A model generated the notes under the pieces. That model saw only the letters and a program-made list of their open reading frames with translations. It did no database searches and was not told where the DNA came from. From NCBI GenBank assembly GCA_030522415.1, contig CM060104.1:20785825-20849824 (forward strand): a stretch of 64,000 nt of DNA. Reading direction: 5' to 3'. The number at the start of each line of letters is the position of its first letter. The stretch's first letter is position 1. Source of the stretch: Channallabes apus (lineage: Eukaryota > Chordata > Actinopteri > Siluriformes > Clariidae). The position numbers were made by a program, and so were the translations under genes. Shown in pieces: positions 1 through 11,400 of the stretch.

Positions 1-944
1 GTTTTATCTTTTTTGTTACATATGCACGAGAGTCCCTACATCACATGTGGGTACTGATGGACGAGATACAGTGTTCAACGTGACTAGGGTAAAGACAATA
101 GCCCATTTTCCTCGAGGTAGGTTTCATTTTAATAGGTGCATTCAAGAAGGGCGCATTCCATACTTTAATTATCGCTATTCATGATAAATAAATGCAAATG
201 CAGACTTTTTCTTCAGTAACCAGGGTGTATATTACCATTTATGAGTTGACTATGAGAAAATGTCTCCGCATTCCAAAACCGCTGGCATGAAGGTACAATA
301 ATTTTAGAAGCTATTTGATGTTTTCTTAATCATGTGGCAAAACTGCACATCTTCTACTTTTAGATTGAAATTGACATTTTAGTCCTATTAAAAACTGAAG
401 CTTACCTTTGTACTTACTGACATGTAAATAAGTAGAAGATTTTTGGCAATATGATGAAATGATAGTGAAGTTCAGAATCAACAGAGAATCAGCATTCTGA
501 TCTGCGACACTGAATTGTGTAGATCACAACACTGCATTGTTTAATGGGAAACATGCCACTCATCTGCCTCAGGTGCTTAAGAGGTCACGGAAGTTTGTAC
601 AGATAGTACCTTTGTCCCATAGCTGACTGCCACATTGCTATTTGTTTCTGTAATTAGAATACCCAAAACAAACACATACTGAATACTAAACTATCATACC
701 CATACTACTGCAGCAACATACCCATTCTGATTATGTATTATACATTTGATACGTAAAATAGAATAAAATCTATTATAAATATTCCTTAAAATACACCACA
801 GTTGGTGAACATGATCACTGGGTTAATAGCAATAATAATAATATAATATATGATCCTATTGTTAAATGTAGCAGTCAGGAGAGGAATACAAAATTATTTC
901 CACAACATTAAAATTAACATAGGCCTCACACCTCTGTCTAATCC
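1..944. other. AT-rich flank without recognised features
   Basis: I see no coding exon with convincing splice sites, no RNA gene and no clear transposon here. The stretch is AT-rich with short ATA/AATAAT runs near 828-850. Homopolymers and scattered stops in all frames argue against coding sequence. It lies upstream of the abcb5 gene beyond a block of repeats, so it could hold distal regulatory DNA, but nothing in the sequence shows that. Confidence 0.5.
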
Positions 945-1097
945 AGTTTTCTCCCACAGTTCAAATACAGTAAATGCAGATAAGATTAACTGGCATTTCC
1001 AAATTAACCCGTCTGTGTGCGGATAGATTTGGACAGATTTCAGGCTCCCTGTGACAGTGTACAAGATACGCGCTATAAAGTATGAATAAGTGAGTTA
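945..1097 (+). repeat. Degenerate SINE-like fragment
   Basis: This piece reads as a decayed copy of the fish SINE seen more clearly at 1303-1600 and 56788-57135. It shares, in order, the 'tctcccacagt' block, a decayed 'catgcag' block, the 'ggcatttccaaatt' block and a terminal 'gtacaa-ata-gc-tataaa' block resembling the usual 'acaggataaagcggtatag' tail. Many substitutions suggest age. The tRNA-like head is absent. The assignment rests on recognising block order by eye. Confidence 0.4.
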
Positions 1098-1302
1098 CAG
1101 TGTAGCAGAACACGGTGAAGATGATCATCTGCAAATGTAGGAAAGGAGGCACTTTCTACATCCACTGTAATTTAATTGGGGACCATTCATTATTTCCTAT
1201 ATATATTTGGACATAATAATGTCCTAATAATCATACTCTTTTCTATAGTTTTGCACAACTTTTCTGTTTAAAAAAATATATGTTTAATAAATTTAAGAAT
1301 GG

Positions 1303-1600
1303 CGGCACGGTGGTGTAGTCGATAGCACTGACGCCTTGCACCTCCAGGGTCGATTCCCGGCCAGGCTCAATTCCCGTCTCTCTGTGCATGGAGTTTGCAT
1401 GTTCTCCCCGTGCTTGGTGGGTTTCCTCCGGGTACTCCAGTTTCCTCCCACAGTCTAAAGACATGCAGGTTATGTTAAACGTTCCCAAATTGCCCGTAGT
1501 GTATGAATGGGCGTGTGAGTGTGTTTATTTGTGTTTACCCTGCAATGGATTGGCACCCTGTCCAGGGTGTACCCTGCCTTGTGCCTTAAGCCGCCTGGGA
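1303..1600 (+). repeat. tRNA-headed SINE, 3' truncated
   Basis: The copy starts with the head ggcggcacggtggtgtag, which contains a pol III A-box-like block (tggtgtagtcg). A B-box-like block (ggtcgattccc) follows about 40 bases on, then the conserved body with 'gagtttgcatgttctccccg' and 'gggtttcctccgggtactcc'. The expected tail (unit ttca) is missing: at about 1600 the sequence passes directly into the interior of a Tc1-like element, so a deletion or rearrangement removed both ends. This is a SINE, not a functional tRNA gene. Confidence 0.75.
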
Positions 1601-2967
1601 TATTACATGACATTTATGCAAAGAGTCAGTATTTGCAGTGTTGGCCCTTCTTTTTCAGGACCTCTGCAATTCGACTGGGCTCTCAATCAACTTCTGGGCC
1701 AAATCCTGACTGATAGCAACCCATTCCTTCATAATCACTTCTTGGAGTTTGTCAGAATTAGTGGGTTTTTGTTTGTCCACCCGCCTCTGGAGGATTGACC
1801 GCAAGTTCTCAATGGGATTAAGATCTGGGGAGTTTCCAGGCCATGGACGCAGAATTTCAACATTTTGGTCCCCGAGCCACATATTTATCACTTTTGCCTT
1901 ATGGCACGGTGCTCCATCGTGCTGGAAAATGCATTGTTCTTCACCAAACTGTTGTTGGATTGTTGGAAGAAGTTGCTGTTGGAGGGTGTTTTGATACCAT
2001 TCTTTATTCATGGCTGTGTTTTTGGGCAAAATTGTGAGTGAGCCCACTCCCTTGGATGAGAAGCAACCCCACACATGAATGTCTCAGGATGCTTTACTGT
2101 TGGCATGACACAGGACTGATGGTAGCGTCACCTTTTCTTCTCCGGACAAGCCTTTTTCCAGATGCCCTAAACAATCGGAAAGCGGCTTCATCGGAGAATA
2201 TGACTTTGCCCCAGTTCTCAGAAGTCCATTCACCATACTTTCTGCAGAAGATCAATCTGTCCCTGATAGGTTTTTTTGGAGAGAAGTGGCTTTTTTGCTG
2301 CCCTTCTTGACGCCAGGCCATCTTCCAAAAGTCTGCTGCCATTCCTGAGCAAGCTCTGCACTGGTGGCACTCCGATCCCGCAGCTGAATCCTCTTTAGGA
2401 GACGATCCTGGCGCTTGCTGGACTTTCTTGCATGCCCTGAAGCTTTCTTAACAAGAATTGAACCTCTTTCCTTGAAGTTCTTGATGATCCTATAAATTGT
2501 TGATTTAGGTGCAATCTTAGTAGCCACAATATTCTTGCCTGTGAAGCCATTTTTATGCAACGCAATGATGACTGCACATGTTTCTTTGCAGGTCACCATG
2601 GTTAACAATGGAAGAACAATGATTTCAAGCATCACCCTCTTAACATGTCAAGTCTGCCATTCTAACCCAATCAGCCTGACATAATGATCTCCAGCCTTGT
2701 GCTCGTTAACATTCTCACCCAAGTTAACAAGACGATTACTGAAATGATCTCAGCAGGTCCTTTTAATGACAGCAATGAAATGCAGTGGAAAGGTTTTTTT
2801 TTTGGGATTAAGTAAATTTTCATGGCAAAGAAGGACTATGTAATTCATTTGATCACTCTTCATAACATTCTGAAGTACATGCAAATTGCTATTATAAAAA
2901 CTTAAGCAGCAACTTTTCCAATTTCCAATATTTATGTAATACTCAAAACTTTTGGCCACGACTGTAC
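1601..2967 (-). mobile_element. Tc1-like transposon, one end deleted
   Basis: The right end carries a terminal repeat reading tacagtcgtggccaaaag on the minus strand, the 'gtggccaaaagttttgag' family of Tc1-like elements common in fish. A broken transposase lies inside (1655-2635, minus). The left terminal repeat and roughly 150-200 bp of internal sequence expected in this family are missing; the element stops at about 1601 against a SINE. On the right, the TA at the boundary is followed by hAT-like repeat sequence that continues as in the intact copy at 53355 onward, so this Tc1 inserted into a hAT-like repeat at a TA. Confidence 0.85.
1655..2635 (-). pseudogene. Broken Tc1-like transposase
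   Basis: Three overlapping reading-frame pieces on the minus strand (2635-2252, 2342-2094, 2074-1655) give an incomplete Tc1-family DDE transposase. The N-terminal piece has the helix-turn-helix DNA-binding region. The last piece has the second catalytic Asp in FQHDGAPCHKAK and the catalytic Glu in [10 protein letters not shown], followed by the usual C-terminal tail. Frameshifts separate the pieces, and a segment around the HTH/catalytic border appears deleted. It cannot encode an active enzyme. The family name is secure. Confidence 0.85.
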
Positions 2968-3103
2968 AATACTTTAAACAAAACATACTTAAGAAAAAGT
3001 AAAATTACAGATTTTAAAAACTACTTTATAAAGTAGAAGTACACAAAAAATCTACTCAATTACAGTAATGCGCATAAATGTAATTCATTACTTTCCACCT
3101 CTG
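2966..3103. mobile_element. Right half of a nonautonomous hAT-like element
   Basis: This block is nearly colinear with 53362-53503, the right end of the complete hAT-like element at 52326-53503, and ends in the same terminus, ctttccacctctg. The left half is missing because the Tc1-like element at 1601-2967 sits in it and the DNA beyond was deleted. No transposase is encoded. Confidence 0.7.
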
Positions 3104-4744
3104 AGTGTGCCAGATGTCATGAGTTGAAAAATGCAACCCATGACCAGACACACTCCTGTGGGTGTGTCCCCAGGGTGGTGACATACTCCTTAATATAAAG
3201 AGTTTCTTCAAGGCGTCTCACAAAGCATTCCTGACCCTTATAATATTCATTGACTTGTGTGATCACACAGCAGGGTAAGTGTATTCACATTTTCGTTTCC
3301 TTTATTACATTATACATACAAAATTACTACTATTAATATGACTAGGAGTACTAATAGTAATAAGTTAGTTAGTTTTGCAGCACAGTTCACTCTTTTATTC
3401 AATTTGTAGCTAATTACTACTAGATCTATTTAAAATATTTAGATTCAAAAGCAAATAAAGATAAAATTTGAAGTGTTTGCAATGGGTATTGAACAATTAG
3501 TATACTGTTATGTATACTGTTATGTATACGGTTATGGTGTATACCGTTAACAATCATAGACCAAGTGGTGTGATGTTGCCCAAGATTATTTTCCAAGTTA
3601 TTTGTTCTCATTCAACACATTTACTGTACCTAGGACTAGCATGTACATTTTGTTATATTAAATAGTCTGAACAGAATATATTTTACACTGTAATCATTTG
3701 TGCCGTAATATTTGCTAATGCAATTTTTAACCTTCCTAAAGAGAAACACTCTTTTTGTGCTGCTCCTTCAGGTTTGAAAATCCTGGAATTTCCTGATTTT
3801 GTTGAGCAAACATCCCCTTCTTAACATCCCCTATTGCAAAATTCTAAGAATTTCAAATGACAATAAAATGTTAAATTCTGGTTTACTTATCCAGTTTCTT
3901 GTTCTGTCTGATGGTTTTACCATATAATTATTTTAGTTTTTAATAATCCTAAACACCAAACACTAAATGTGTTAAAATGTTTTCTTGATTACGTCTAATG
4001 TCAAGAATGGGATTAACGTGTTACAATAGCAATGTGGTACTGTAAAATTTTACTTTTTTCAGTAACTAGTAATGCAAATCTCCTCTTATACTTTCTGGTG
4101 TACTGAAAGGTTTGCCCAGGACTCTTCAGTCAAGTGGAAGTGTTAGTGAGGCTTTTTCTGCTTGTCTATACCTCCTAAGAGGAGTTTTAATGCCTTGAAG
4201 ATGCTTAAATTATGGAATATGGGTTAGATTATCAATTAGGTAAAGGCTGATGAATGTGATAAACACTGTTGCTGTTGTTTGTTTTGTTTATTACTACAAC
4301 CTGTTATACTGTACATGATTATTCTCTGACATGTTTATTCCATGACTATTCTATTTTTTATTAATGCAGTACAAAATTCTTCCCAAAATTATTTCCGAAC
4401 AGCAAAACTCTGTAGACCAAGAAAGCAGCATATTATGTAATAGATCACTTTTCTGACAAAGAAGGCTTCTGGGTTTTGCATATAGGAAAAAAAATTGAAA
4501 CCGGTGCGACAACGTCCTCAAAAGGCCTGTGCCTGAGACTGCAGGATGTTCAGTAAAACTAAGCAGCTAATTTCCTTATAAAACTGCACAAATTAGACCT
4601 GAGAATAGATTTTAAGCAAAGGTTCATCACACCAAATATTGACTGTTTCATTAATTACTGTTTACTGCTTTTATAGTAATTTTTTATGTAATTTTTTATA
4701 TTTGAAGACATCCCCTCTTTGCAGTATTTATTTGCACAGTACTT
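3104..4744. other. Noncoding upstream region of abcb5
   Basis: AT-rich DNA with no convincing coding sequence. It contains a possible first noncoding exon (3190-3274, listed separately) and short repeats of tatactgttatg near 3500-3530. Otherwise I see nothing that can be named. By position it is the promoter-side region or first intron of abcb5. Confidence 0.5.
3190..3274 (+). promoter_or_regulatory. Possible abcb5 promoter and noncoding first exon
   Basis: A TATA-like block (taatataaag, about 3190-3199) is followed 75 bases later by a strong splice-donor match, cagg|gtaagt, with the exon ending at 3274. ABCB-subfamily genes often begin with a noncoding exon well upstream of the start codon, and this one would lie about 2 kb before the first coding exon on the same strand. 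The evidence is only a TATA-like string plus a consensus donor; RNA reads would be needed to confirm it. Confidence 0.3.
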
Positions 4745-4829
4745 TATGTCATGTGCATCAGGAGAAACTGGACAGACTGGACCTTGCAGTCAATGAAAGT
4801 CTTTGGATCCATTGTTTGTGATTTTAGTC

Positions 4830-5105
4830 CCTTCCTATGCTGACTCCATCGCTATGGCCATGCTCTGGTCATATGTTTTGGTATTCTCTAGCAAGTCTTC
4901 TAGCCCCTCCTCGCAGTCCTCTATGAGCTCCTGGAACTTGAGCCGCTTGCGCTCATTTGACTCTTCCATGCGGTCCTCCTACGGGACTGCAACAAAAGAA
5001 CTTGCTTGGAAGATGCAGATGTTAAAACCATTTCAGGTCTCAACGAGGTTGATGTTATAAATTCTGGGAACTTGAGCTGCCTACCAAAAATAACACAAAA
5101 GGCAG
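4830..5105 (-). pseudogene. LINE ORF C-terminal fragment (family B)
   Basis: Read on the minus strand, this segment encodes a decayed piece of the same LINE C-terminal domain found at 23375-23967. Shared strings include GRQLKFPEF, TSTSLRP and VLTSASSKQVLLL. Frameshifts and stops interrupt it. The domain follows the reverse transcriptase in a LINE family widespread in fish whose clade name I cannot give with certainty. It lies just upstream of the abcb5 coding exons and has no relation to that gene. Confidence 0.7.
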
Positions 5106-5332
5106 ACAAGAGAGAGAAATTATCAGATTATTCCAACTTGATTATAGATTATACCAAACCTGAATTAGATAAGAGTGCTTTAGATATATTTCCTATCTTA
5201 ACAGCTTCACAACAGACCAGGAATATTAATGACTAAATACATTTGTTCAATTTGAAAGATAGAAGTTTATACTTTTTGAACAATGCTGTTACTGTATCTT
5301 CTTCAAGGAAGCTATAAATACCACATGCAACT

Positions 5333-5375
5333 ATGAGAGAACAACAGAATGCCGAACCCCAACCAGACCTGCAAG
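5333..5375 (+). other. Possible extra 5' exon of abcb5
   Basis: A short segment with ATGs at 5333 and 5349 ends in a good donor (gcaag|gtatgt at 5375/5376). A plausible acceptor (tcatctag) ends at 5440. However, none of the nearby ATGs reaches the next exon in the frame that continues into the transporter, which needs a 2-base overhang. It is therefore either a 5'-UTR exon with translation starting downstream, or not an exon. Confidence 0.3.
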
Positions 5376-5429
5376 GTATGTTTGTTCCGCTCCGTTTTCA
5401 TAACCACTGCATGAATCATTATTTATATA

Positions 5430-8400
5430 ATGTCATCTAGCTCTGCAAATACATCAGATACAGGTGCCATTCAAGTTCCTGGTAAGCAAAATATAAAAAT
5501 AATCTTTTCAGAGGTGATTCCTGTTGGACATCTCAACTTGGCCTTCGCACAAGATGAAAAACCCCAGAATGAGAATCCAGAGAATACTTTGGTGGAGGAA
5601 CCCAAATCTAAATCAAAGACCAAGAAGTAAGTAAATAAAAAAATACGTTTCTTTTTTGTTTATGAAATAAATGATCTAATTGATTTATAACTTTTATTTA
5701 TTATTACCTTGGTATTAAAGCAAGAAGAAAAAGTCTGATAAGCCAAAGGAACCAATAAAAACAGTTGGCCTTTTTCAGTTGGTAAGGAAATATTTGCTTG
5801 TTGTTCTTTTAGGATTGCAAACCACAAATATTACTGAATTCTATGAAATGTTGCATATAGGCAGTAAGAAACATATAGGCAGAATGTGTGTGTTTGTTTC
5901 TCTTTAGTTTCGTTATGCCACCTGTGGAGATATCTTGCTGATGCTGATTGCTCTTCTATGTGCTGCTATTCACGGTGCTGCATTGCCCGTAATGATTATT
6001 GTGTTTGGAAGCATGACTGACATCTTTGTAAAAAGTGGACAACAAGCCAACTTTACAGGTATATATGATGCACACTATCCTCTGATTGGCAAGGTGGGTA
6101 ATCATCGGGCCATGTTAGTTTGGAAGCACTTACCAATGCACAGTCTATTTATTCATCAACAGGAATTTACAGATATGTTACTAAATGGAAAAAGTCATAT
6201 TTTATATAGTATATTTCAGAATATATTGCATATTGTAAATAAAGGAAGCCTGTTATTTATTTACCTGTGGGACATTTTGCTACATGGTTTGGATAAATTT
6301 GTCATCTCAGAGAGAGATGTCAATGCAAATCAATACAAAGTTCACCATGTTTTTCCTATAACAAAATATTTCTATTCTCAAGGGAGTAAGGTTTTTTTCT
6401 GAATAATAGTGTCTCCATCCACAGAGTACAAAGACTTACTGGATGTTTGGTCCATGTAAAAATGTTATACAGTAAATCATATATAATGAAATTCATAGTC
6501 ACCCACTCTCAACTCATTTAAACATCGTTAGGAGATTTTGGAATAGCATGTTAGACAGTGCCAGCTCTCTTCATCAACATAAAAACATACAGCAAGCTGG
6601 AAAATCTTTAAGAAGCAAAGTGTGCTTACTGACAGTGATATGGTGTCTTGTGGTGGCCCAATACATTACTAAAATACTTTGTTGCCTTTGTTTTGTATAT
6701 ATTTTTTTCGTCAGTTAAGACCTGATATCATACTCCTAAACATATACCAGTATTCTACATTATGCAGTCATCATGGGAGTTACTCAACCTGTTCATGACA
6801 TTTTACAGGAAATTTAAACATCACAATGAATACTTCAGGCTGCATTCTAATACCAGGAGTTGACATAGAAGCATCAATGACAAGGCCAGTTGCATTACAT
6901 TTTTTTATTTTCTTGATAAAACATTAATTTCTTAAACCTGATTTCAGCCACAAATTCTTTTTTCCTAAAGGTGTAAATGTACACAACTTTTCTTCTTAAA
7001 TCACACACAGATTTGCTTATTACTTTGTTGGGATTGGGGCCGTGGTTTTACTTGTTGCAACATGCCAAGTCACACTATTCGTACTGACGGCCACTAGACA
7101 GACCAAGCGGATCAGAGACAAGTACTTCCATGCGATCCTCCATCAGCAGATGGCATGGTTTGACACACATCCTATTGGAGAACTCAACACTCGAATCACA
7201 GAGTAAGTTATAATTGGGTCAACTATTCAGAAATTTATTTTACAATTTACATTTATTGTTTGTCACAGCTGAATGCAATATAACTACACTCTCTCATCAA
7301 TATTCTCTTTTTGACAGTGACATAAACACAATCAATGATGGCCTGGGAGACAAGATCTGTATATTTGTGCAGTTATTCTGCAGATTTTTTGCAGGCATAA
7401 TTATTGGATTTATTTACGGTTGGAAGTTGACCCTGGTGATTTTGGCAGTGAGTCCACTTCTGGCAGGATCAGCTGGTGTATGGTCGAAAGTATGTATAGA
7501 ATCATAGAACATTTACCTTTGAAAAATGCTATATAATTCAATATCTTTAAACATTGCCGTGCTGATATTATATTATAATATTAATATAAAATTATAGTAA
7601 GTTTTATGTTTTAATAATCAGGTGAATGTGTTCCATTTTTATGAAAGTAATGGTATTATATAATTAATATACATCATTACACTTTCTTTCCACAAAGATT
7701 CTTGCAAATCTAACAAGTAAAGAGCTGACAGCCTATGCTAAAGCAGGAGCTGTGGCTGAGGAGATACTTGTGGCCATTAGGACAGTTGTTGCATTTAATG
7801 GCCAAAAGAAAGCTCTACAAAAGTAAGAACCTCTTGCATATTCTTCAGTGTTTAAATGACAGTGTAGTTTAAATTTGAAAACTACATTTTTAGTATAGTA
7901 TAATATAAATTAAACATGATTTTCTTTATTTTAGCTATGAAACTAACTTGATAGATGCAAAAGACTTTGGAGTGAAGAAATCCATTACCACAAATCTGTC
8001 ACTGGGGATAACGCAGTTCTTCATATTAGGAACATATGCTCTGGCCTTTTGGTATGGCACAAAGCTTGCTGTGGATGAACCAGACAACTATACAATTGGA
8101 AGAGTCCTCACTGTGAGTCATGTCACTGAGAACATATGACAGCATGTACAGTACCAGCTGTTTCTGATTTAAAGTAATTTCTTTTAATAACTTTAAATAT
8201 AAAAAAAAAATATTTCAAAATGTATGTCTAATATTTCATTTGGCCACTGTTGATTATCGTGCACAATGTGGTAACCAGTTCATAAGTGAAAATTATTCCA
8301 TATTGTCCTAGAACCACTCATCCTTAATAGAATATACAGAATGTGTGCCATGAGAGGAATAAAAAAAAATCCATTCATTGGATATCCTGGACTTTTAGTA

Positions 8401-11400
8401 CAGTCCTCCCTCAGCTGACATTTTATTGCAGCATAATGTTGCTGAGCCTAGACCTGATCAATAAAAGCAACCCCAGATCATAACACTGTCTCCAGAGGCT
8501 TGTAAAGTGGGCATTATACTGTACGTCGCTTCATATGCTTCAAACATTTCATAAACTATCAATAATAGGTTTTAATAAACTATCAATAATTAACATACCT
8601 TATATTTCTATGACAAAAATGGTATATAATACAACTTCAGTTCAGTTTAACCCTATTCCCGTAATTATAAATCTCCTTAGTCTTTTTTTTTTTTTTTTTG
8701 CTTTATTCAGGCCAATAATTTGACCCTTATAAAGCAGCACATTGTTTTGGCAAGGCAATGTTGTAATATTTATGTTGCTGGCATGTTATATGTTTGCCTG
8801 TAGGTATTCTTCTCAGTGATGATTGGGGCATTCTCTCTGGGTCAGGGTGCTCCCAACTTGGAGAGTGTTGCTAAAGCCCGTGGTGCTGCATATGCCATCT
8901 ACAATACGATTGATATGGTAAGGACTGGTAGTTTTTTTTCTTGAAACATATACAATCATTATTTATTCTTACAATAAGATACAAACTAATTATGACGATA
9001 TCAGTGTTCAACAATATAATACTTGCTTAATTCTTACTATGCTGTCATAGCCGCGTCCCATTGATAGCAGTTCAAAGGAAGGCTACAAACCCGAATGTGT
9101 GAAAGGTGACATTGAATTCAAAAACATTAATTTCAGTTACCCTTCCAGAAAGGATGTCAAGGTAATTAATGTTAAAATTTAATAGCTTTCTTATTTAAAG
9201 GAGGAGTACTTTTATTGTCCCTTATTGTTTTATTCTCGCCTGACTTAGATCCTTCGGGGTATGAGCCTAAAAGTAACACATGGAAAGACAATTGCTCTGG
9301 TCGGGTCCAGTGGTTGTGGGAAGAGCACCACAATTCAACTGCTGCAACGGTTTTATGATCCAGATCAAGGAGAGGCGAGTATGCTAAATTTAGGGTGCTA
9401 CTGCCAAAAAAAAGTATTTGGGAAATTGGTCTGTAGTTGGTTGCTTGTTTGATTACTTTCTCTGACTAGGGCATCCATGTTTGCAGGTGACCCTAGATGG
9501 TCGAGATATCCGTTCTCTAAATGTGCGATGGCTGAGAGAAAACATGGGCATTGTGAGCCAGGAGCCTATACTCTTTGGCACTACTATTGCAGAGAACATT
9601 CGCTATGGCCGTGAGGATGCCACTGATGAAGACATAGAACGGGCTGTGAGAGAGGCCAATGCGTATGAATTCATTTCCAAACTACCTGAGGTAAAAGTTT
9701 ATTACGACCTCTATGTCTCTATGAACTAAATTACAAAAGGTGTTTTATAAGAAGTAAAACCGTGGTACGTGCGCATTATGTACTACCAATTAAATATTTG
9801 TGAGACCTTTAGGAATTTTATGTATCTTAGAAACCAGGTAGCTACAATGTATAATACTAATAAGGCCACAAGATTACAAATAATTATTCACATTTCATTT
9901 GAAGATCACATAAATGTTTGACATGTTTTTCTGAGGCAGAAGTTAAACACAATGGTGGGAGAGCGTGGGGCTCAACTGAGTGGTGGGCAGAAGCAGAGGA
10001 TCGCCATTGCTCGTGCTTTGGTCAAAAACCCCAAAATCCTCTTGTTGGATGAAGCGACATCAGCCCTGGACACACAGAGTGAAGCTATTGTTCAGGCTGC
10101 TTTAGATAAGGTAAGTAAGATACATAACCTCCCAAAGTACCACACACCATTTAAATAAAGATTTATGCCATTCGTTATTGATGGGTCATTGCAATTTTTG
10201 ATTCCTGATGTACAATTTAGCAGTTTATTTTGCTTCCCAGGCAAGAGCTGGCCGAACCACCATAGTGATTGCTCACCGGCTATCAACAATCCGTACTGCT
10301 GATATAATTGCTGGCTTCAAAGATGGTCAGGTGGTGGAGCATGGAACTCATAAAGAGCTCATGAGCAAGAAAGGAGTCTATTACTCTCTTGTCACACAAC
10401 AGGTACTCTTGCAGCTACCTATCAGTAGTCTAATTAGACAGTTGCATATGTGGAATCAGTTTAAATAAAAAAAACATTTCTATATTCTAACATTTTGCAT
10501 TTATCTATGGTATATAGTCACAGGGAAGTCCAGATGATGACGATGATGATGATGACGATTATGATGATGATGAGGGAGAAACATTTGACTTCTCTGACAG
10601 TTCTGATGACCTGACGGAAGTCACAATTGAAACAGGTGGACTTGAGAGAAATTCAATAAGACGAAGCATGACTCTTCAAAGGAGATCATCAAAAAGGAAT
10701 TCAAAGAAGTCCAAAAAGAAGTCAGAGAAGTCCAAATCTAAGAAAGAAAAGAAGGTACAATGTATGCAACAATAGCCTCAATAAATCACAATAGGAATGA
10801 GCATTTAAATGGTACAACAAATCAAATCAAGATCTCTTGACTATTAATTCTTACTATGCTGTCATAGCCTCGTCAGCAGGATTGCTATACAAATATCCGT
10901 TAATAAATAATTTAATACATTTAATACTTTACATACAACTGTTGTTTTATTGTTAAATCTCTTCATCAGGAAAAAGAAAAGGTTACAGATGTCCCTTTCA
11001 GCAGGATTCTGGCTCTGAACAAACCTGAGTGGCCCTACCTGACAGTGGGTATACTGGCCAGCTTTGTGGGAGGAGCTGTCTACCCTTGTGTCGCTATCCT
11101 CTTTGCCAAAATCATTGGTGTGAGTAGCTGTCTTTCCTTGTGTTTGCTACTTGTCAAACAGCTTTGTTCTTTGTGTGCATGTGACTTATGCATAGTGAGT
11201 AGACTGGTCCAAGGACACATTTGTCCCTTATTATAGCTTTGGTTGCAAGGATTTTATTAATTTATTATGGATTTTCAAATGTGTAGGTATTTGCTGAAAC
11301 TGACCCTGAAGTAAAGAGACAGAAGACTCTGATGTTCTCTCTTTTGTTCCTCCTCCTTGGAGGCGTGTCATTTGTCACTTATTTACTTCAGGTACACTTG

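Noticed and set aside
1303..1390. A tRNA gene suggested by A- and B-box-like blocks
   Set aside because: The cloverleaf is not completed, the B box is imperfect, and the sequence continues into a SINE body present elsewhere in the window.
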